Positions 11,301 to 21,674 of a stretch of 64,000 nucleotides of DNA are shown piece after piece. The notes beneath the pieces were generated by a model, which was given only the letters and a program-made list of their open reading frames with translations, was not told the DNA's origin and made no database searches. This DNA is from Paulinella micropora (lineage: Eukaryota; Cercozoa; Imbricatea; Euglyphida; Paulinellidae). Where the stretch lies: the NCBI GenBank assembly GCA_019918135.1, contig WBZZ01003201.1:62001-126000 (forward strand). Reading direction: 5' to 3'. A program made the translations under genes and the position numbers. Positions within the stretch are counted from its first letter, which is position 1. Each line of letters opens with the position of its first letter.

Positions 11301-14207
11301 GTACTTTGAGCTCACTGCCACCGCCAGCTCCCGGCGCGCGGGGGTGAGAGTCTTGTCGCTGTTCCCGTACCAGCCGTCCGTGGACGGGCCGTTGTACTGG
11401 CTACAGGCGCTCCGCGTACTGGGCTCCAACAACGGTGGCCTGGACTGGACCACACTGTACGCCTCGGCCGGCAGCTGGGGCGCACCCTCGAGCAGCAACG
11501 AGGGGCTCAGCCTGGCCGTGCGTTTCTTGGAGCCCGGCGCGCTGGTGCTGGGCGGCCAGTACTACTGATCTAAGCTCCGGATCATCGTGCCCGCAGCGTA
11601 CCAGCGCCTGCCCGGCACGACGGGCGCGGGGCAGTGCACGACGCAAGCGGCGCCCTGCCCGCTTGACGTCAGCTTGTTAGAGCAGGCCAGCACCTGCTAC
11701 GACGTGGACAAGTGCAGGCGGGCACGCACAACTGCCGCCTAGACCAGAGCTGTGTCAACACGGTGGGGAGCTTTGCCTGCCAGTGCCCGCCCGGGCTCAG
11801 TGCGAGCCCGCCGGGCTCGGTGAGCTTGCTGACGTACGCCGACCCGCCGCAGCCCTGGCGCGGCTGGCTGCCGGACGCCTCGTCCAATGGCCGGTGGGCG
11901 CACCTGCCTATGGTGCTAGACGCTTACGGGGCGAATTGGTCCAGCGCGACAGGCAGCTACACCAATCCCTCGCCCACGTGCACCAGCTGCGTCTGCAGCG
12001 CCAACGCCAGCACCGCGCCGTTTGCCGCCCCCAACGTGCGCGGCGAGTATTTGTCACTCTACAGCGCGTACCGCCTGCCGGCCGCGCTGCGCTACTTTAC
12101 GCTGTGCGCGTCCGTGGGTGGGAGCGGGTGGTCACACACGGCTCCCGCCGCGCTCACCGTGCTGGGCTCCGACAACGATGGACTAAGGTGGACCAGCGTC
12201 TTCAACGCGAGCGGCTGGACTTGGGCGGCTGCTCAGTGCCGCTACCTGACGATCGACCGGCCCGGCTTTTTTACTTTGTATCGCTTTGTCGTGGAGGTCA
12301 CCTACGTTAACCACACGCTAACGTCCGGAGGAGCCGCCGGCTGTCCCAGCTCAGCCACCGTCGTGCAACTGCGCCCGGAACTAGAATTGAGCACGGAAAC
12401 ATGTGGAGAGGGCGCCCCGGCAACCCCGGGTGTTTCCGCGTCGCCCACCGCGTCGCCGGTGTCACGCAGCCTAACCCCCTCAGGGTCGCCCAACGTGAAC
12501 GAGTGCAGCCGCCCCAACAATCGGGGCTGTGGGCCCAACGGGGTTTGCAGCAATACGCCAAACGCCACCTCCTGCACGTGCGCGCCCGGTTACGTTCGGG
12601 CCGGCGCCCAGGAATTGACGTCGCCCGACTACCTGTACGGCTGGCAAGTCCTGGTTAGCGGGGCCTCTTGCTGTGCAGGTAATGCTACGGACGGCCTGGC
12701 CTCTACGCTCTGGAGCAGTGGTAGCAACTACGGCCAGTCCACCAGCGGTGCCACCAACGGGTTTTGTAATTTCCCTGCCAGCAACCTCGCGCCTGTCACC
12801 GTGGCCGCCAACGGGGCCAGCTACGCAGGAGCTTACGTTGACTTCAAAGAGACCTGGGGCAGCTCAGCGCGGCTTTTCTCTGTTAGTGTGATCAGCACCC
12901 CGGCGCGTATCACCTCTTATAACCAAGGCGGCTGTACTGACAACGCGGGCTGCCCGTCCCACTCCGCTGTTTCGGAGCTGGTAGTCCTGGGCTCTAGCAA
13001 CGGCGGCACAGACTGGACCTATTTGGCTACGGGACAGTGGAGCGGCTGGTCCCCCGGGCAGACCAGAACACTAACCTTAGACCAGTCGCTCCCCGCTAGT
13101 TACAACGCGTTCCGTTTCGTCATCCTGCGCAATTTTCATTGGTACTCAATCTACAACTTTATGTGCAGCTCCGCCGCCGTTTTCGGCGACCTCCGGGTCA
13201 CGCTGGACGTGCCGGTGTGCGCGCTGCCCAGCCAGTCGCCCAGCCTTTCGCTTACCAACACCCCGACCCCCAGCCCGACCCGCAGCGCCAGCGCGACCCC
13301 GACGCCGACGATGTCGGAGACCGCCTCCGCCACGCGTTCGCCTACCGTCAGCCTCACGCCGACACAGTCGTCGACGCCGTCGCCCTCCCCTTCGCTGAAC
13401 TCCAGCCGCAGCAACACGCCCACCAACAGCCCCACGAGCTCGCTCACCGGCAGTGTGACGCTCAGCCCCTCGGTCACGCCGTCTCCCGACATCGATGAGT
13501 GCAGCCGCCCCGACAACGGGGGCTGTGGCGCCAACGGGGTTTGCACTAACACCCCGGGTTCTTTCTATTGTACGTGCAATGCAGGCTTTACCCAGGCCGG
13601 CGCAAAGGTTCTCACGTCGCCCGGCGGCCTGTACGGCTGGACGTTGAGCGTCAGTGGCGCAAGCGCCGGCTCCGCAAACGTCGTGGCCGACGGCTCCGCC
13701 GCCACTTACTGGAGCTCGACCTACAACCAATATGGTACCACCCTGGTCGGCTCTACCTGGCCCAATACAGCCTCCTCACCGCTGACTGTAGCCGGCGGGA
13801 TCAATTATGCGGGCGCTTACGTCACGTTCACGCAGTCGGCCGGCAGCTTTGCGCTCCTGTCGGTGGCAGTAACCGCCTCTAGTGGTACTTATACCCCTCC
13901 CAGCCTAGGCACCTGCCCCTTTTCAGGGTCCGGCTGCCCGGTCTACCAGGCGGTCTCGGAGCTGGCGGTCCTGGGTTCCAGCGACCTAGGCAACAACTGG
14001 ACCTACCTAGCTTCTTCGGGACAGTGGAGCGGCTGGGTTTGGGGCACGACCCAGACCCTGACCTTGAACCTGCCCCAAGCATACAACGCGTACCGCTTGG
14101 TGGCTCGGCAGAACTACTACAAGTTTAATGCAGGTGGCCTTTCCTGCCCGTCATCAGTGACGCTGGGTGACCTACGCATCACGCTGAACGTGCCGGTGTG
14201 CATCTGA
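8399..14207 (+). CDS. Giant secreted adhesin-like protein: PKD, BspA-type, discoidin and EGF modules (copy A, broken)
   Basis: It starts with a signal peptide, MNSCLALTVVFLANADCAW, just after an acceptor-like TATTTAG. Modules in order: a PKD-like fold (LVDWGDG, then CTHVFASAGVFTIAV); BspA-type repeats (FEHSFAGLGHADFDVSGLDT); a Ser/Thr/Pro stalk (SPTATLTRSPSLSGSASPS); then about six repeats that pair a discoidin/F5-8C-like sandwich (VLGSNDGG.SWT) with a calcium-binding EGF (CQDVDECQ...CVNTAGGFRC). A second S/T/P stalk lies near 13240-13490. The 3' third (from about 11712) is fully open and ends VPVCI with TGA. Upstream the frame is interrupted several times and contains a small inversion. Together these modules imply an extracellular carbohydrate- or matrix-binding role. 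No C-terminal anchor is visible. It is either a decaying host gene or a real gene with assembly errors. Confidence 0.75.
10685..10865 (-). other. Inverted segment inside the adhesin gene
   Basis: On the minus strand this stretch reads GVYWNKFRFVVPVAYQRAKS and then ACTAQVALGRLNLGLLEL. That is the missing end of a discoidin-like module, normally found on the plus strand (compare FWSKFRVIFTAAYQRAKS at about 9930). The plus-strand frame stops as the segment begins and resumes just after it with CRGDQRCVNTAG. So about 180 bp has been flipped in place. I see no clear inverted repeats at its edges. Breakpoints are accurate to about 10 bp. Confidence 0.85.
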
Positions 14208-14764
14208 GTCACCTAGCTGGTCAATTAGGAATCGGGTAAAAACAAGACAAGACACTTCCAAAGTGCCTCCAATTGGAAAAAAAATATATCGGGAGGTCGG
14301 AAACGTACAAGAGCGATGTAGCAAAAATCAGACCACAGTAACTCCTGCGCAGTGGCCCGCAGCTGGAACCCCCCCCCCCCTCCCCTCCACCCTCCCCAGT
14401 ATTACAGAGATATTGAAAACAGGCGGGCCCCCCTCCCTTGGCTTTTCGTGCCGGCAACCCAAAAAAAAAGAATGTAAGGACAATTTTTTGACTTTTTTTT
14501 TGTCCTCGCCTTCCTTGCTTTCTCTCGTCCTCCCCTTCTTCCCTTCTCTCCCCTCCCCCCCTCCCTCCCCCCCCCTGCAAAAAAAACCTAAGTTACAGAC
14601 ATTTTGCTGCTCCATTTTTTGTTTCTGTATCTTGAAACCGGAAGAACTTTTTTTAAAAAATATTAAACTAGAAAAGGAAATCTCGACAAGTGTCCAGCAT
14701 CACGACGAAAAAAAAGGAGACGCACACACACAATCAAGCTCCTTCCTTTTCTGTCTCTCTCTAA
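14208..14764. other. Spacer and 5' region of adhesin copy B
   Basis: C runs and pyrimidine tracts. From about 14590 the sequence resembles the stretch upstream of copy A (about 8230-8398: CAGACATTTGCTG, CTGTATCT motifs) but is clearly more diverged than the coding parts are. It probably holds the promoter and 5' leader or an intron of copy B. Confidence 0.5.
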
Positions 14765-15795
14765 ATGACGATGAACGCTTGCTTAGCGCTCACGGTGGTG
14801 TTTTTGGCCAACGCCGACTGCGCCTGGCGCGCGCCGGAACCGACGGACCTGTTGCTCGAGCTGTCCGTCGGCGCCGCCGGCGCGGTGTGGACGCTGCCGG
14901 CCGCGGGCGCTATTTCGGGTGGCACTGTCACGCGCCGACAATTGGCGCAAGACGAGCAATGGCTGGTAGACTGGGGCGACGGCGCCGCCGCAGACATGTA
15001 CGGTTCGCGGGCCGTGCACGCACGTGTTTGCCAGCGCGGGCGTGTTTACAATAGCAGTGGAAGGCGTGGTGCCGGGCTGGGCCATGACGCCGGCGTGGCG
15101 CGCGCAGCAGGCGGACGAGGTCGCGCTGCTCGCGATCTCGCAGTGGGGCGGCCTGCGGCTGGACACTAGCAGCGGCTACCACTTCTACGGCGAAAGGCAA
15201 TTGACTTCGTTGCCGCCGCTGTCAAGCATTGACACGTCGTACGTGACGAGCTTCGAGCACAGCTTCGCCGGGCTCGGGCACGCCGATTTCGACGTGTCGG
15301 GGCTGGACACGCGGGCCGCCACGACGCTGCGCGGCGCGTTCGCGAACTCGCCGAAACTCCAATTCTCGAACGTCAGCGGCTGGTACCTGTCGCGCGCGCG
15401 GGACATTTCGTACCTGTTCAACGGCATGATTGTAACCAACATCCCGGCCTCGAGCGTTGGAACGTGACGGGCGTGTCGGAGGCGACCGCTGTGTTCGCAC
15501 AGTCCGCGCTGCGGGCCGATCTGTCGAGTTGGCGGCTGGAGGGGCTGCGCGACGCCCTGCGGCTGCTGGACGGCGCGCCCGCGGAGCTGCTGCGCCAGAC
15601 ACACAACGCGTGCCTGAGCCAACGCACCAACGCGGAGTGCGCCGTGTGGGCGCCGTCCGCCTCGCCGACCGCGACACTGACTCGGTCCCCTTCCCTGTCC
15701 GGGTCCGCGTCACCGTCTGTGACCGCGTCGCGGAGCGTGGGCTCGTCGCTGACCGCCAGCCCCTCGCGGACGCCGTCGGCGTCCTTGACTGCGTC
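14765..15795 (+). pseudogene. Truncated adhesin copy B (signal peptide, PKD, BspA-type, S/T stalk)
   Basis: Nearly identical to the first kilobase of copy A: signal peptide MNACLALTVVFLANADCAW, the PKD-like WGDG region, the BspA-type repeats and the first Ser/Thr/Pro stalk. The match ends at about 15758 in the stalk. None of the discoidin or EGF modules follow; within 40 bp an unrelated reading frame begins. It has about two frame changes at places where copy A is intact, and it is intact where copy A has one, so the two carry independent lesions. Likely a partial tandem duplication of copy A. The following unknown frame could be a fused new C-terminus. Confidence 0.75.
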
Positions 15796-16967
15796 AAGCT
15801 CGGAACTGGGACAAGCAAGTACAAATTTGTCGAACAGCCGCCTGGCCCTTGGTATTGGAAAACAGATACCGCGCCGTCCCAAGGTTCCAGCCACCTAGGC
15901 AAAACAACGATCGCTACAAAGGGCGAGAGCTTCATGCACGGATTTATTAACCCCTGTGCTACAGGCCAGGAACTTGTGTTCCATTTTGTGAAAGACGACC
16001 CGGGAACAAACGTTACGGTAGAGCCCATGACGATGGTCCTGTTTCCTGCACAAGTCTATGTGAAAAATCAGAATCTAGGGCGGGGGTACTGGCTCCGGGT
16101 TTGTTTCAGGTTCTGCGAAGGTCTTGCAAATCCTTACTTCGGGGGTTGGTTTGAAGGTGGTGAAACATGGGAAGAGAAACTTAAATATTGCCGGGGGCTC
16201 AAGAATACTATTGGCCATGAACCCAAGTACGTACGAGACTATCTAGTGCATTACGCTTATTACGACGACGAGAAGAAGCTGAGCTACGGCACCCTCCGAG
16301 AATTCAAGGACAAGTGGGACCGGAAATTTCCTCCACCTTGGACTCAAACAAGTTTCCGACCCCAGCCCAAAAGATGCAAGCACGGTTCGAGCTTCTGTGC
16401 GAATTCTTGAAAGCGCCACAACAAAAACAGCATCAAAGTGTGCTAGCACGCGCGCTGCGCCCTTGGACCAGTCAAAGACAGGACTGCTTTCACGATTTCA
16501 ACATGCACTGCGATCCCGATGGCAAGATGCAGCCGCTCTACCCAGTAGAGTGGCTGCGCGAACTAGGAAAGAGGCCGCAAGAACAACAAGAGGATGAGCT
16601 GCGAAAAGCGAATCAACGTGATCTGTCGTGCTGGTCCCTCTTGACAGTCTCCCACTACAGGAATTACGATGGGATGACTGCACCTGGATTTTCATTCGAG
16701 CATCTGCAGGCCAGCTTCCAGACTGACAACTTTATTCAGCCCCAATTTCTAGCAGAAACAAAGAGTTGCACAACTTTGGCTGACTGTGTGCTGCCCGGCC
16801 TAGGGTTTTACGCGGAAAAGGAGAGCACCAAGAAGAAACGTTGGCTGGCGCGCATACCGTTCTTCGCGCCCTACCGGCGGGGCGGAGAAAAATTCTTTCC
16901 CCGAGTTACTCCTGAAAATTTAGAGAAGGCCTATCTAGGTAAACTGGTGCGAATACCCTCTACTTCC

Positions 16968-17000
<33 letters not shown>

Positions 17001-17228
17001 TCTTCTTCCGGATCCTCTGTTTCTCCTTCTTCCTCTTCCTCTTCTTCATCCTCTTCTTCCGCTCCTTCATCCTCTTCCTCTTCTTCATCCTCTTCCTCTT
17101 CTGCTCCTTCTTCTTCCTCTTCTTCTGCTCCTTCCTCTGCTCCTTCTTCCTCTGCTCCTTCTTCTTCTGCTCCTTTCTCTTCCTCTGCTCCTTTCTCTTC
17201 CTCTGCTCCTTTCTCTTCTTATCGGTGA
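15796..17228 (+). CDS. Unknown protein with poly-Ser C-terminus, frame broken once
   Basis: About 480 residues of globular-looking sequence in two frames, with one frame change about a third of the way in. The first part reads KYKFVEQPPGPWYWKTD and includes GYWLRVCFRFCEG. The second includes ARFELLCEFLKAPQQKQ and RWLARIPFFAPYRRGGEK. It then runs into about 85 mostly Ser residues, with scattered Pro and Ala, before a TGA. GC is lower than in the adhesin copies, so it is a different gene that now abuts, or is fused to, copy B's stalk. No start codon is identifiable apart from the fusion. No family recognised; possibly a secreted or nuclear Ser-tailed protein. Confidence 0.5.
16962..17220 (+). 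repeat. TTC/TCC triplet tract coding poly-Ser
   Basis: Imperfect TCT/TCC/TTC triplets encode Ser runs punctuated by Ala-Pro-Ser. The opposite strand gives a Lys/Arg/Glu-rich shadow frame. Probably length-variable. Confidence 0.9.
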
Positions 17229-17540
17229 GGAAGAAGAAAAACAGAAAGGCACAGAGAGCCCCCACACACCGCAAAAAAAGGAAACCCGTCGTTTTAATAA
17301 ACATATTACTAGCATTTCTTTTTTTGTGTCATAGGCAAAGAAAAAAAAAGAAAGCCCCCCCCCCCCCGTGGAGAGGACAGGAGAGGAGAGGAGAAAAGTC
17401 GGGCCTGGTGATAAATTGTCAAGAACGCGCTGGTGGTGATGAGGATGGGCCGTGGTCTCACCAAGCGGTCAGGCTGTAGAAGGCCCAGACGGGCAGACCA
17501 CAGCGTCCGCCGTGGGACAGCAATAAATAAATGAGATCTT
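17229..17540. other. 3' region with two AATAAA motifs
   Basis: AATAAA occurs near 17296 and again near 17521-17529. Both are suitable polyadenylation signals for the gene ending at 17228. Otherwise A-rich and C-run sequence; no gene seen. Confidence 0.5.
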
Positions 17541-17644
17541 GGAATTTGTCTATTATCTCTGCCTACCGATTCCCTCCGAGCGTAGACATATCGATATGTC
17601 TACGCTCGGAGGGAATCGGTAGGCAGAGATAATAGATAAATTCC
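17541..17644. repeat. 104-bp near-perfect palindrome
   Basis: Two 52-bp arms meet with no loop at the axis 17592/17593 (centre ATATCGATAT). They are fully complementary except for one position (17548/17637), which would be a G-U pair in RNA. It lies between the 3' ends of a plus-strand gene (ending 17228) and a minus-strand gene (ending 17751). It could be a foldback mini-element or a termination/3'-end hairpin serving both convergent genes. No target-site duplication is evident. Confidence 0.95.
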
Positions 17645-17750
17645 CAGACTCCGAAACAGCCGCACCACAGAATATAAATGACTGCCGGCGCCGAGTGGTG
17701 TCTCGATGCCAATACCAGTGGCACCAGGGAGAGACAGCGGGCGTAAAGCG

Positions 17751-18260
17751 CTATCCCTGGGCGTTCAAGATTAAATTCCTGGCCTCCTCCACCCTCCCGG
17801 TATCAGCAGCAGCCTGCCGCCGCCTGAGCAAGCAGCAGAGCGCTCCGTGGTGTGGCAGCCGATGTTCGAGCACTTGGAAATCTCTGACAAACGCCATCGG
17901 TATGATTCTGCTCAGGAAGATAGACAGCTGGCAGAGCCCGATGCTGATAATAAGCGCGCCAACCCCGCGTTCTCCGGCTTGGAATAACATCAGCACCAGC
18001 AGCAACGGAGCGCAGAAAGCCGCCTCTATCCATCTGTAAACCTGAAAGCCCTCCCAGCGGGGCAGCAAGGCGTGCGCTACCAAGACACACAGCCCCGCCA
18101 GGCCGATGATTTGCAGCGCTATTGACAAGACCAGGACGCCAGTATCCGCGTGCTTTCTGCGGGCTATTTTCCAACCCAAGATCGACGCGTGCGCTACCAA
18201 AGCTAGGACCGCGAAACTGACAAGCACTGGCTGTACCTTGAGTCCACGACAGCGGCACAT
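17751..18260 (-). CDS. Small four-helix membrane protein
   Basis: 169 residues from MCRCRGLKVQPVLVSF. Four hydrophobic segments are evident: around residues 10-32 (PVLVSFAVLALVAHAS), 40-66 (GVLVLSIALQIIGLAG), 75-95 (FCAPLLLVLMLFQAG) and 98-124 (ALIISIGLCQLSIFLS). The C-terminal tail of about 45 residues is polar, with Arg/His/Cys (HHGALCCLLRRRQAAAD). The ATG was chosen because upstream sequence is low-complexity. It has no N-terminal cleavable signal of the usual form, so helix 1 is probably an anchor. The layout resembles tetraspan small membrane proteins in size only, and no family motif is seen. It converges on the gene ending 17228 across the palindrome. Confidence 0.6.
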   Translation of the reverse strand: MCRCRGLKVQPVLVSFAVLALVAHASILGWKIARRKHADTGVLVLSIALQIIGLAGLCVLVAHALLPRWEGFQVYRWIEAAFCAPLLLVLMLFQAGERGVGALIISIGLCQLSIFLSRIIPMAFVRDFQVLEHRLPHHGALCCLLRRRQAAADTGRVEEARNLILNAQG

Positions 18261-19232
18261 AGCTTCTTTCAACTGTGTGATGATCTTCTTCCCTTCTACC
18301 CACCCACTTCTACCCCCCTCCTCCCCTTGTCTTTTTTTTTCTCTGGGGGGGAGGCACACTCGCACGAAGAGGCGGGAGAGTGGCACGAGGGGAAAAGGGT
18401 ACAGACAAAAAGAGCCAGCAAAGATTGACGCCAGCAGGTAAAAAAAATGGGGAGACGGGAAAAGTATGCACAAGGGGGAAAGGCGAGAGGAAAGAGTTTG
18501 AACGCGAGTGATTTTTACTGATTTTTTCTTTATCAAGTCCCCTTTGGTGGGGAGGGGTTTTGTTTTCCTTGCATATCGCGGGTTTTTCCAGTCATCGTTT
18601 TTTTTTCTCTGGCCCCCCCTCTTTCATCTGACAATTCTATTTAAGCCACCCCCCACCCGCCGTCTCACCCCTCCGCTACCTCTCCATCTTTCTGTACCTT
18701 TCCCTTCCCCCTCCCAAGAGGGAAAGGAATGGGAGCGGGGGGAGAAAGAGAGACGGCGGGAAGGAGAGGATGGGAAAGTTCGGAATATAGCTTCTACGCA
18801 AAAGGAATATACCTTGAGAACAAAAGGTGGTGTCAGTTCTCTCTGTTGCTTTTTTTTGGGGGAGGGGGGGGTCTGGTTTGGTTTTATGTCTGACCATCAT
18901 ATGTAGACATTGTGACAGCAGGCGTAGGGGCCGGCGCGGAGGTTTGCGGAAGGGAGAGGTGTGGGTGGGGGGGGGGGGGGGGAACGCGTAAGGAAAGGAT
19001 TGTGGAAGGTCGGTCGTATTACGAAAGGACAAAGCCACGTGTGTGCCTCCGCAAGCCACCCGTGTGCCTCCGCAAGCCAGACCCCCGGCCTGCCGCGCCC
19101 CGTTGGGAGGGGGGGGGGGGGGTGGAGCCGTTTCTGCACCCCCTTACCCCCCGGCTGGCACATTTTTCTTTTTTGTTTTGTTTTCTTACTTCAGAAACGG
19201 CTCCCACCCCCCCCACGTCCTTTGCCCAGCCC
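18261..19232. other. Low-complexity spacer, no gene seen
   Basis: Pyrimidine-rich, then purine-rich, then G-run sequence. A 20-bp direct repeat (GTGTGCCTCCGCAAGCCA-type) occurs twice at about 19039-19078. The open frames are repeat-driven. Confidence 0.5.
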
Positions 19233-20225
19233 TCATTCTAGTACTTTGTGTAACTGGGCAGGTCTGTTTGAACAGCGCGTCCTCGGCCCATGCTCTTTCC
19301 CGCCTTTTTCGCCGTCATTCTCCTCCTCTAGCGGCAACAGAAATTGGATAGCCAGGTGGTTCTTTTCTAAGTCTAACCAGGTATTAACATTGGTGGCCTT
19401 GAAAGCGGTCAGGAATCGGGCACAGCTCTCCATGACCCCGGCGGCACGCGCGCCGCTCACTACGCAGACAGAGCTAATCACGATGCAGGCGCTCCTGTTG
19501 CAGCATTTGGGAAGGACCGAATCCATCAGCACAACCTTCACGGACGGGCGCTGTGCTTCCCAAACTCTCTTTTGTGCCTCGCCGTCCTGTACATCCTTTT
19601 GCAGATGAATGGCTACGCATGCAAACATAGCTAAGCGTTCTAGGACGAGTCTGACACGTTCGGGTATGTCGACCTCCACTGCTTGGTCCGGCTTAAAGAA
19701 TTCCCAGACATTGCCTTCTGCGCGGAATTTACGTAGGGCGTACACAAAAACTGATACCGGAGGAGTGATCTCTGCCCAAGGAAACTCGTGTGGTGGTAGC
19801 AACTGCTCTCTCTGGGGCGGGGGCTCGCCCGATATCTCTAGATGGGGCTGGTTGAGCAGCCGGTGTTTCTGTGCCTTGGTAGTAGCTTCTCGCAAGGTAA
19901 TGCTGTACCTGCCCCCGTCCGCAAGCTGTGCCAGCACTTCTGCGCTCAGCCTCCCAGGCCCGAAAACTAAAAACCTGGCGTTTGCGCCCTGGTCTATCAA
20001 GAGGGCCCCGCCCTTTCTGCAGTTGTACAAGATATGGCCTAATGACGCAGGAAAGTCCGCGGCTAGGTTACTTAGGTTTCCACCTGTGTTTCCGAAGAGC
20101 AAGGGCACACGATCCACCAGGAACGAGCGCAGAATGTCTTGATCTCTCGAGTGCGCCACTGCACGCCCGTGCCGACCACGCTGGTAAGGATGAAACCGTG
20201 AAGACTGCAAGCGTAGAGTGGCCAT
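19233..20225 (-). CDS. Intact 330-residue protein of unknown family
   Basis: One uninterrupted frame from MATLRLQSSRFHPYQRG to ...NRPAQLHKVLE and TAG. It has balanced composition with a Gly/Asn-rich early part (LFGNTGGNLSNLAADF), GGALLIDQGANARFLVFG, and a Val/Ala-rich middle (VRLVLERLAMFACVAIHLQ). The last 25 residues are acidic, then basic. No signal peptide or clear membrane helix. No domain recognised. The frame carries no break, unlike many neighbours, which argues for a live gene. Codon use is moderate GC. It may be a single-exon gene; a small intron near the 5' end cannot be excluded. Confidence 0.65.
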   Translation of the reverse strand: MATLRLQSSRFHPYQRGRHGRAVAHSRDQDILRSFLVDRVPLLFGNTGGNLSNLAADFPASLGHILYNCRKGGALLIDQGANARFLVFGPGRLSAEVLAQLADGGRYSITLREATTKAQKHRLLNQPHLEISGEPPPQREQLLPPHEFPWAEITPPVSVFVYALRKFRAEGNVWEFFKPDQAVEVDIPERVRLVLERLAMFACVAIHLQKDVQDGEAQKRVWEAQRPSVKVVLMDSVLPKCCNRSACIVISSVCVVSGARAAGVMESCARFLTAFKATNVNTWLDLEKNHLAIQFLLPLEEENDGEKGGKEHGPRTRCSNRPAQLHKVLE

Positions 20226-21674
20226 GAAACTAAAACAGATTACAATTTGTCTTTCTTTTTAAGCTTCGGTACAACGGTGTACGCAGGAGAGAAGGGGGGG
20301 AGTGAAGGAGAACGCGAGCACGGGAAAAAGGGGTAGTAGGGACGGACAGAAAGAGGATTAAAGATTGGTGGAAAGCAGGGGAGGGGGGCAGGAGGCGGCC
20401 TTTGAAATGTTCGGACAGTGAGGGTCGGAGGGGGGGGGGACGGGAGGCGGGCTTTGAAATGTTCGGACAGTGAGGGTCGGGGGGGGGGGGTGGGGGACGG
20501 GAGGCGGGCTTTGAAATGTTCGGACAGTGAGGGAGGGGCGCGGTGGGTGGGGGAGGGGGATGGGATGGGGGGGGGGGGGGTCGCGGGGCGTGTGGAGCAA
20601 AACGTGCTTTTTTTTTTCATTATTTCTTTTTTGCAGGACGCTGCGCCCCCCCCCCCCCGCCGCCAAGTACTCAAAAGGCTAGGCCTCCTCAGGCGCGGCG
20701 GGGGGGGGGGGGGGAAGGGTGGGAGGGAGGCCAAAAAAATGGGGAGGGGACTGGGGCAAGAGATTGAATGGGGGAGGAAGGGTCATGAACCTTTTCTTTC
20801 CAAAGTTTTTTTTACTTCTTTCTTTAGCGCCCCTTGTCGACATTATTTTCTCTGTCGTTCCCCCCCCCCCCCCATCCTTCCCTCCCCCCCCCCACACACT
20901 CTCTCTCTTTCTCCCCAGTTCCCTCCCCACCCCCCCCCTCCTCCCCCTTTTCTTTGCTCGGGTGCGGGCTGGTGACATGGGTTACGCAGAGACAGGGAGG
21001 AGGGAAAGAACAACAAACGGAAGGTCGAGGAAGGACGAGCAAGGTGAGAGATTTTTTTTTAACCCCCCAAAAAAACCGAAAAGATTACGGGGGAGAGGGA
21101 AGGGGAGAAAGCAGGAGAGGGTGGAGGGTAAGGGAGGGGGGAGAAAGCAGGAGGGTGGAGGGTAAGGGAGGGTGGGGCAGGCACGGCGAGGGGTGGGGGA
21201 TGAAGAGCCGCAAGAAAGGGGACTGCGTTCTTTCCTCTCTTTTCCCCCCCATGCGCACAAGGACGACGCAAAAAGGAACGGAGGACCTTTGCTAGGCTGA
21301 CAAGAAAAGAAAAAGACCTCCCCCCCTCACTTATGTTTTCTTGACTTATTTGGTTTGTATCTGGTACGTTTTGTGTGGCAGGCAAAGCTGGGGAGGGAGG
21401 GGGGGGGGGGCAGGGAAGATCGACAAAGAGGAAGAAAAACAGATTTCTTGTTTTTAAAGAAGGACCTAGCTTTCGGGGCGGGGGGGGGGGATCGGAGGAA
21501 GTGTGCAGAGAGGGGGAGGGAGGGGGGTGGGGCGGGAGAAAGAGGAGGACAAGCGATTTTCCCAAATTTTTTTCGGGGGACTCTGAAACCCGGTCCTCCC
21601 ACCCAAAAAAAAAAAAAAAAAGAAAAGAAAAAAAACACACACACATACACACACACAAAAGAGGCAGAAATAAC
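20226..21674. other. G-run and purine-rich low-complexity DNA
   Basis: Many runs of 8-15 G, A or C, and a minisatellite (below). A second duplicated unit (GAAAGCAGGAGGGTGGAGGGTAAGGG-like, two copies) occurs at about 21105-21172. A CA-rich stretch leads into the ATG at 21675. The G runs are spaced closely enough to form G-quadruplexes. No gene seen. Confidence 0.6.
20394..20536. repeat. Three-copy ~55-60 bp minisatellite with G runs
   Basis: Each unit contains CTTTGAAATGTTCGGACAG followed by TGAGGG and a variable G run. The copies differ mainly in G-run length. Confidence 0.9.

Noticed and set aside
16960-17304. Lys/Arg/Glu-rich minus-strand frame
   Set aside because: Antisense of the poly-Ser tract.
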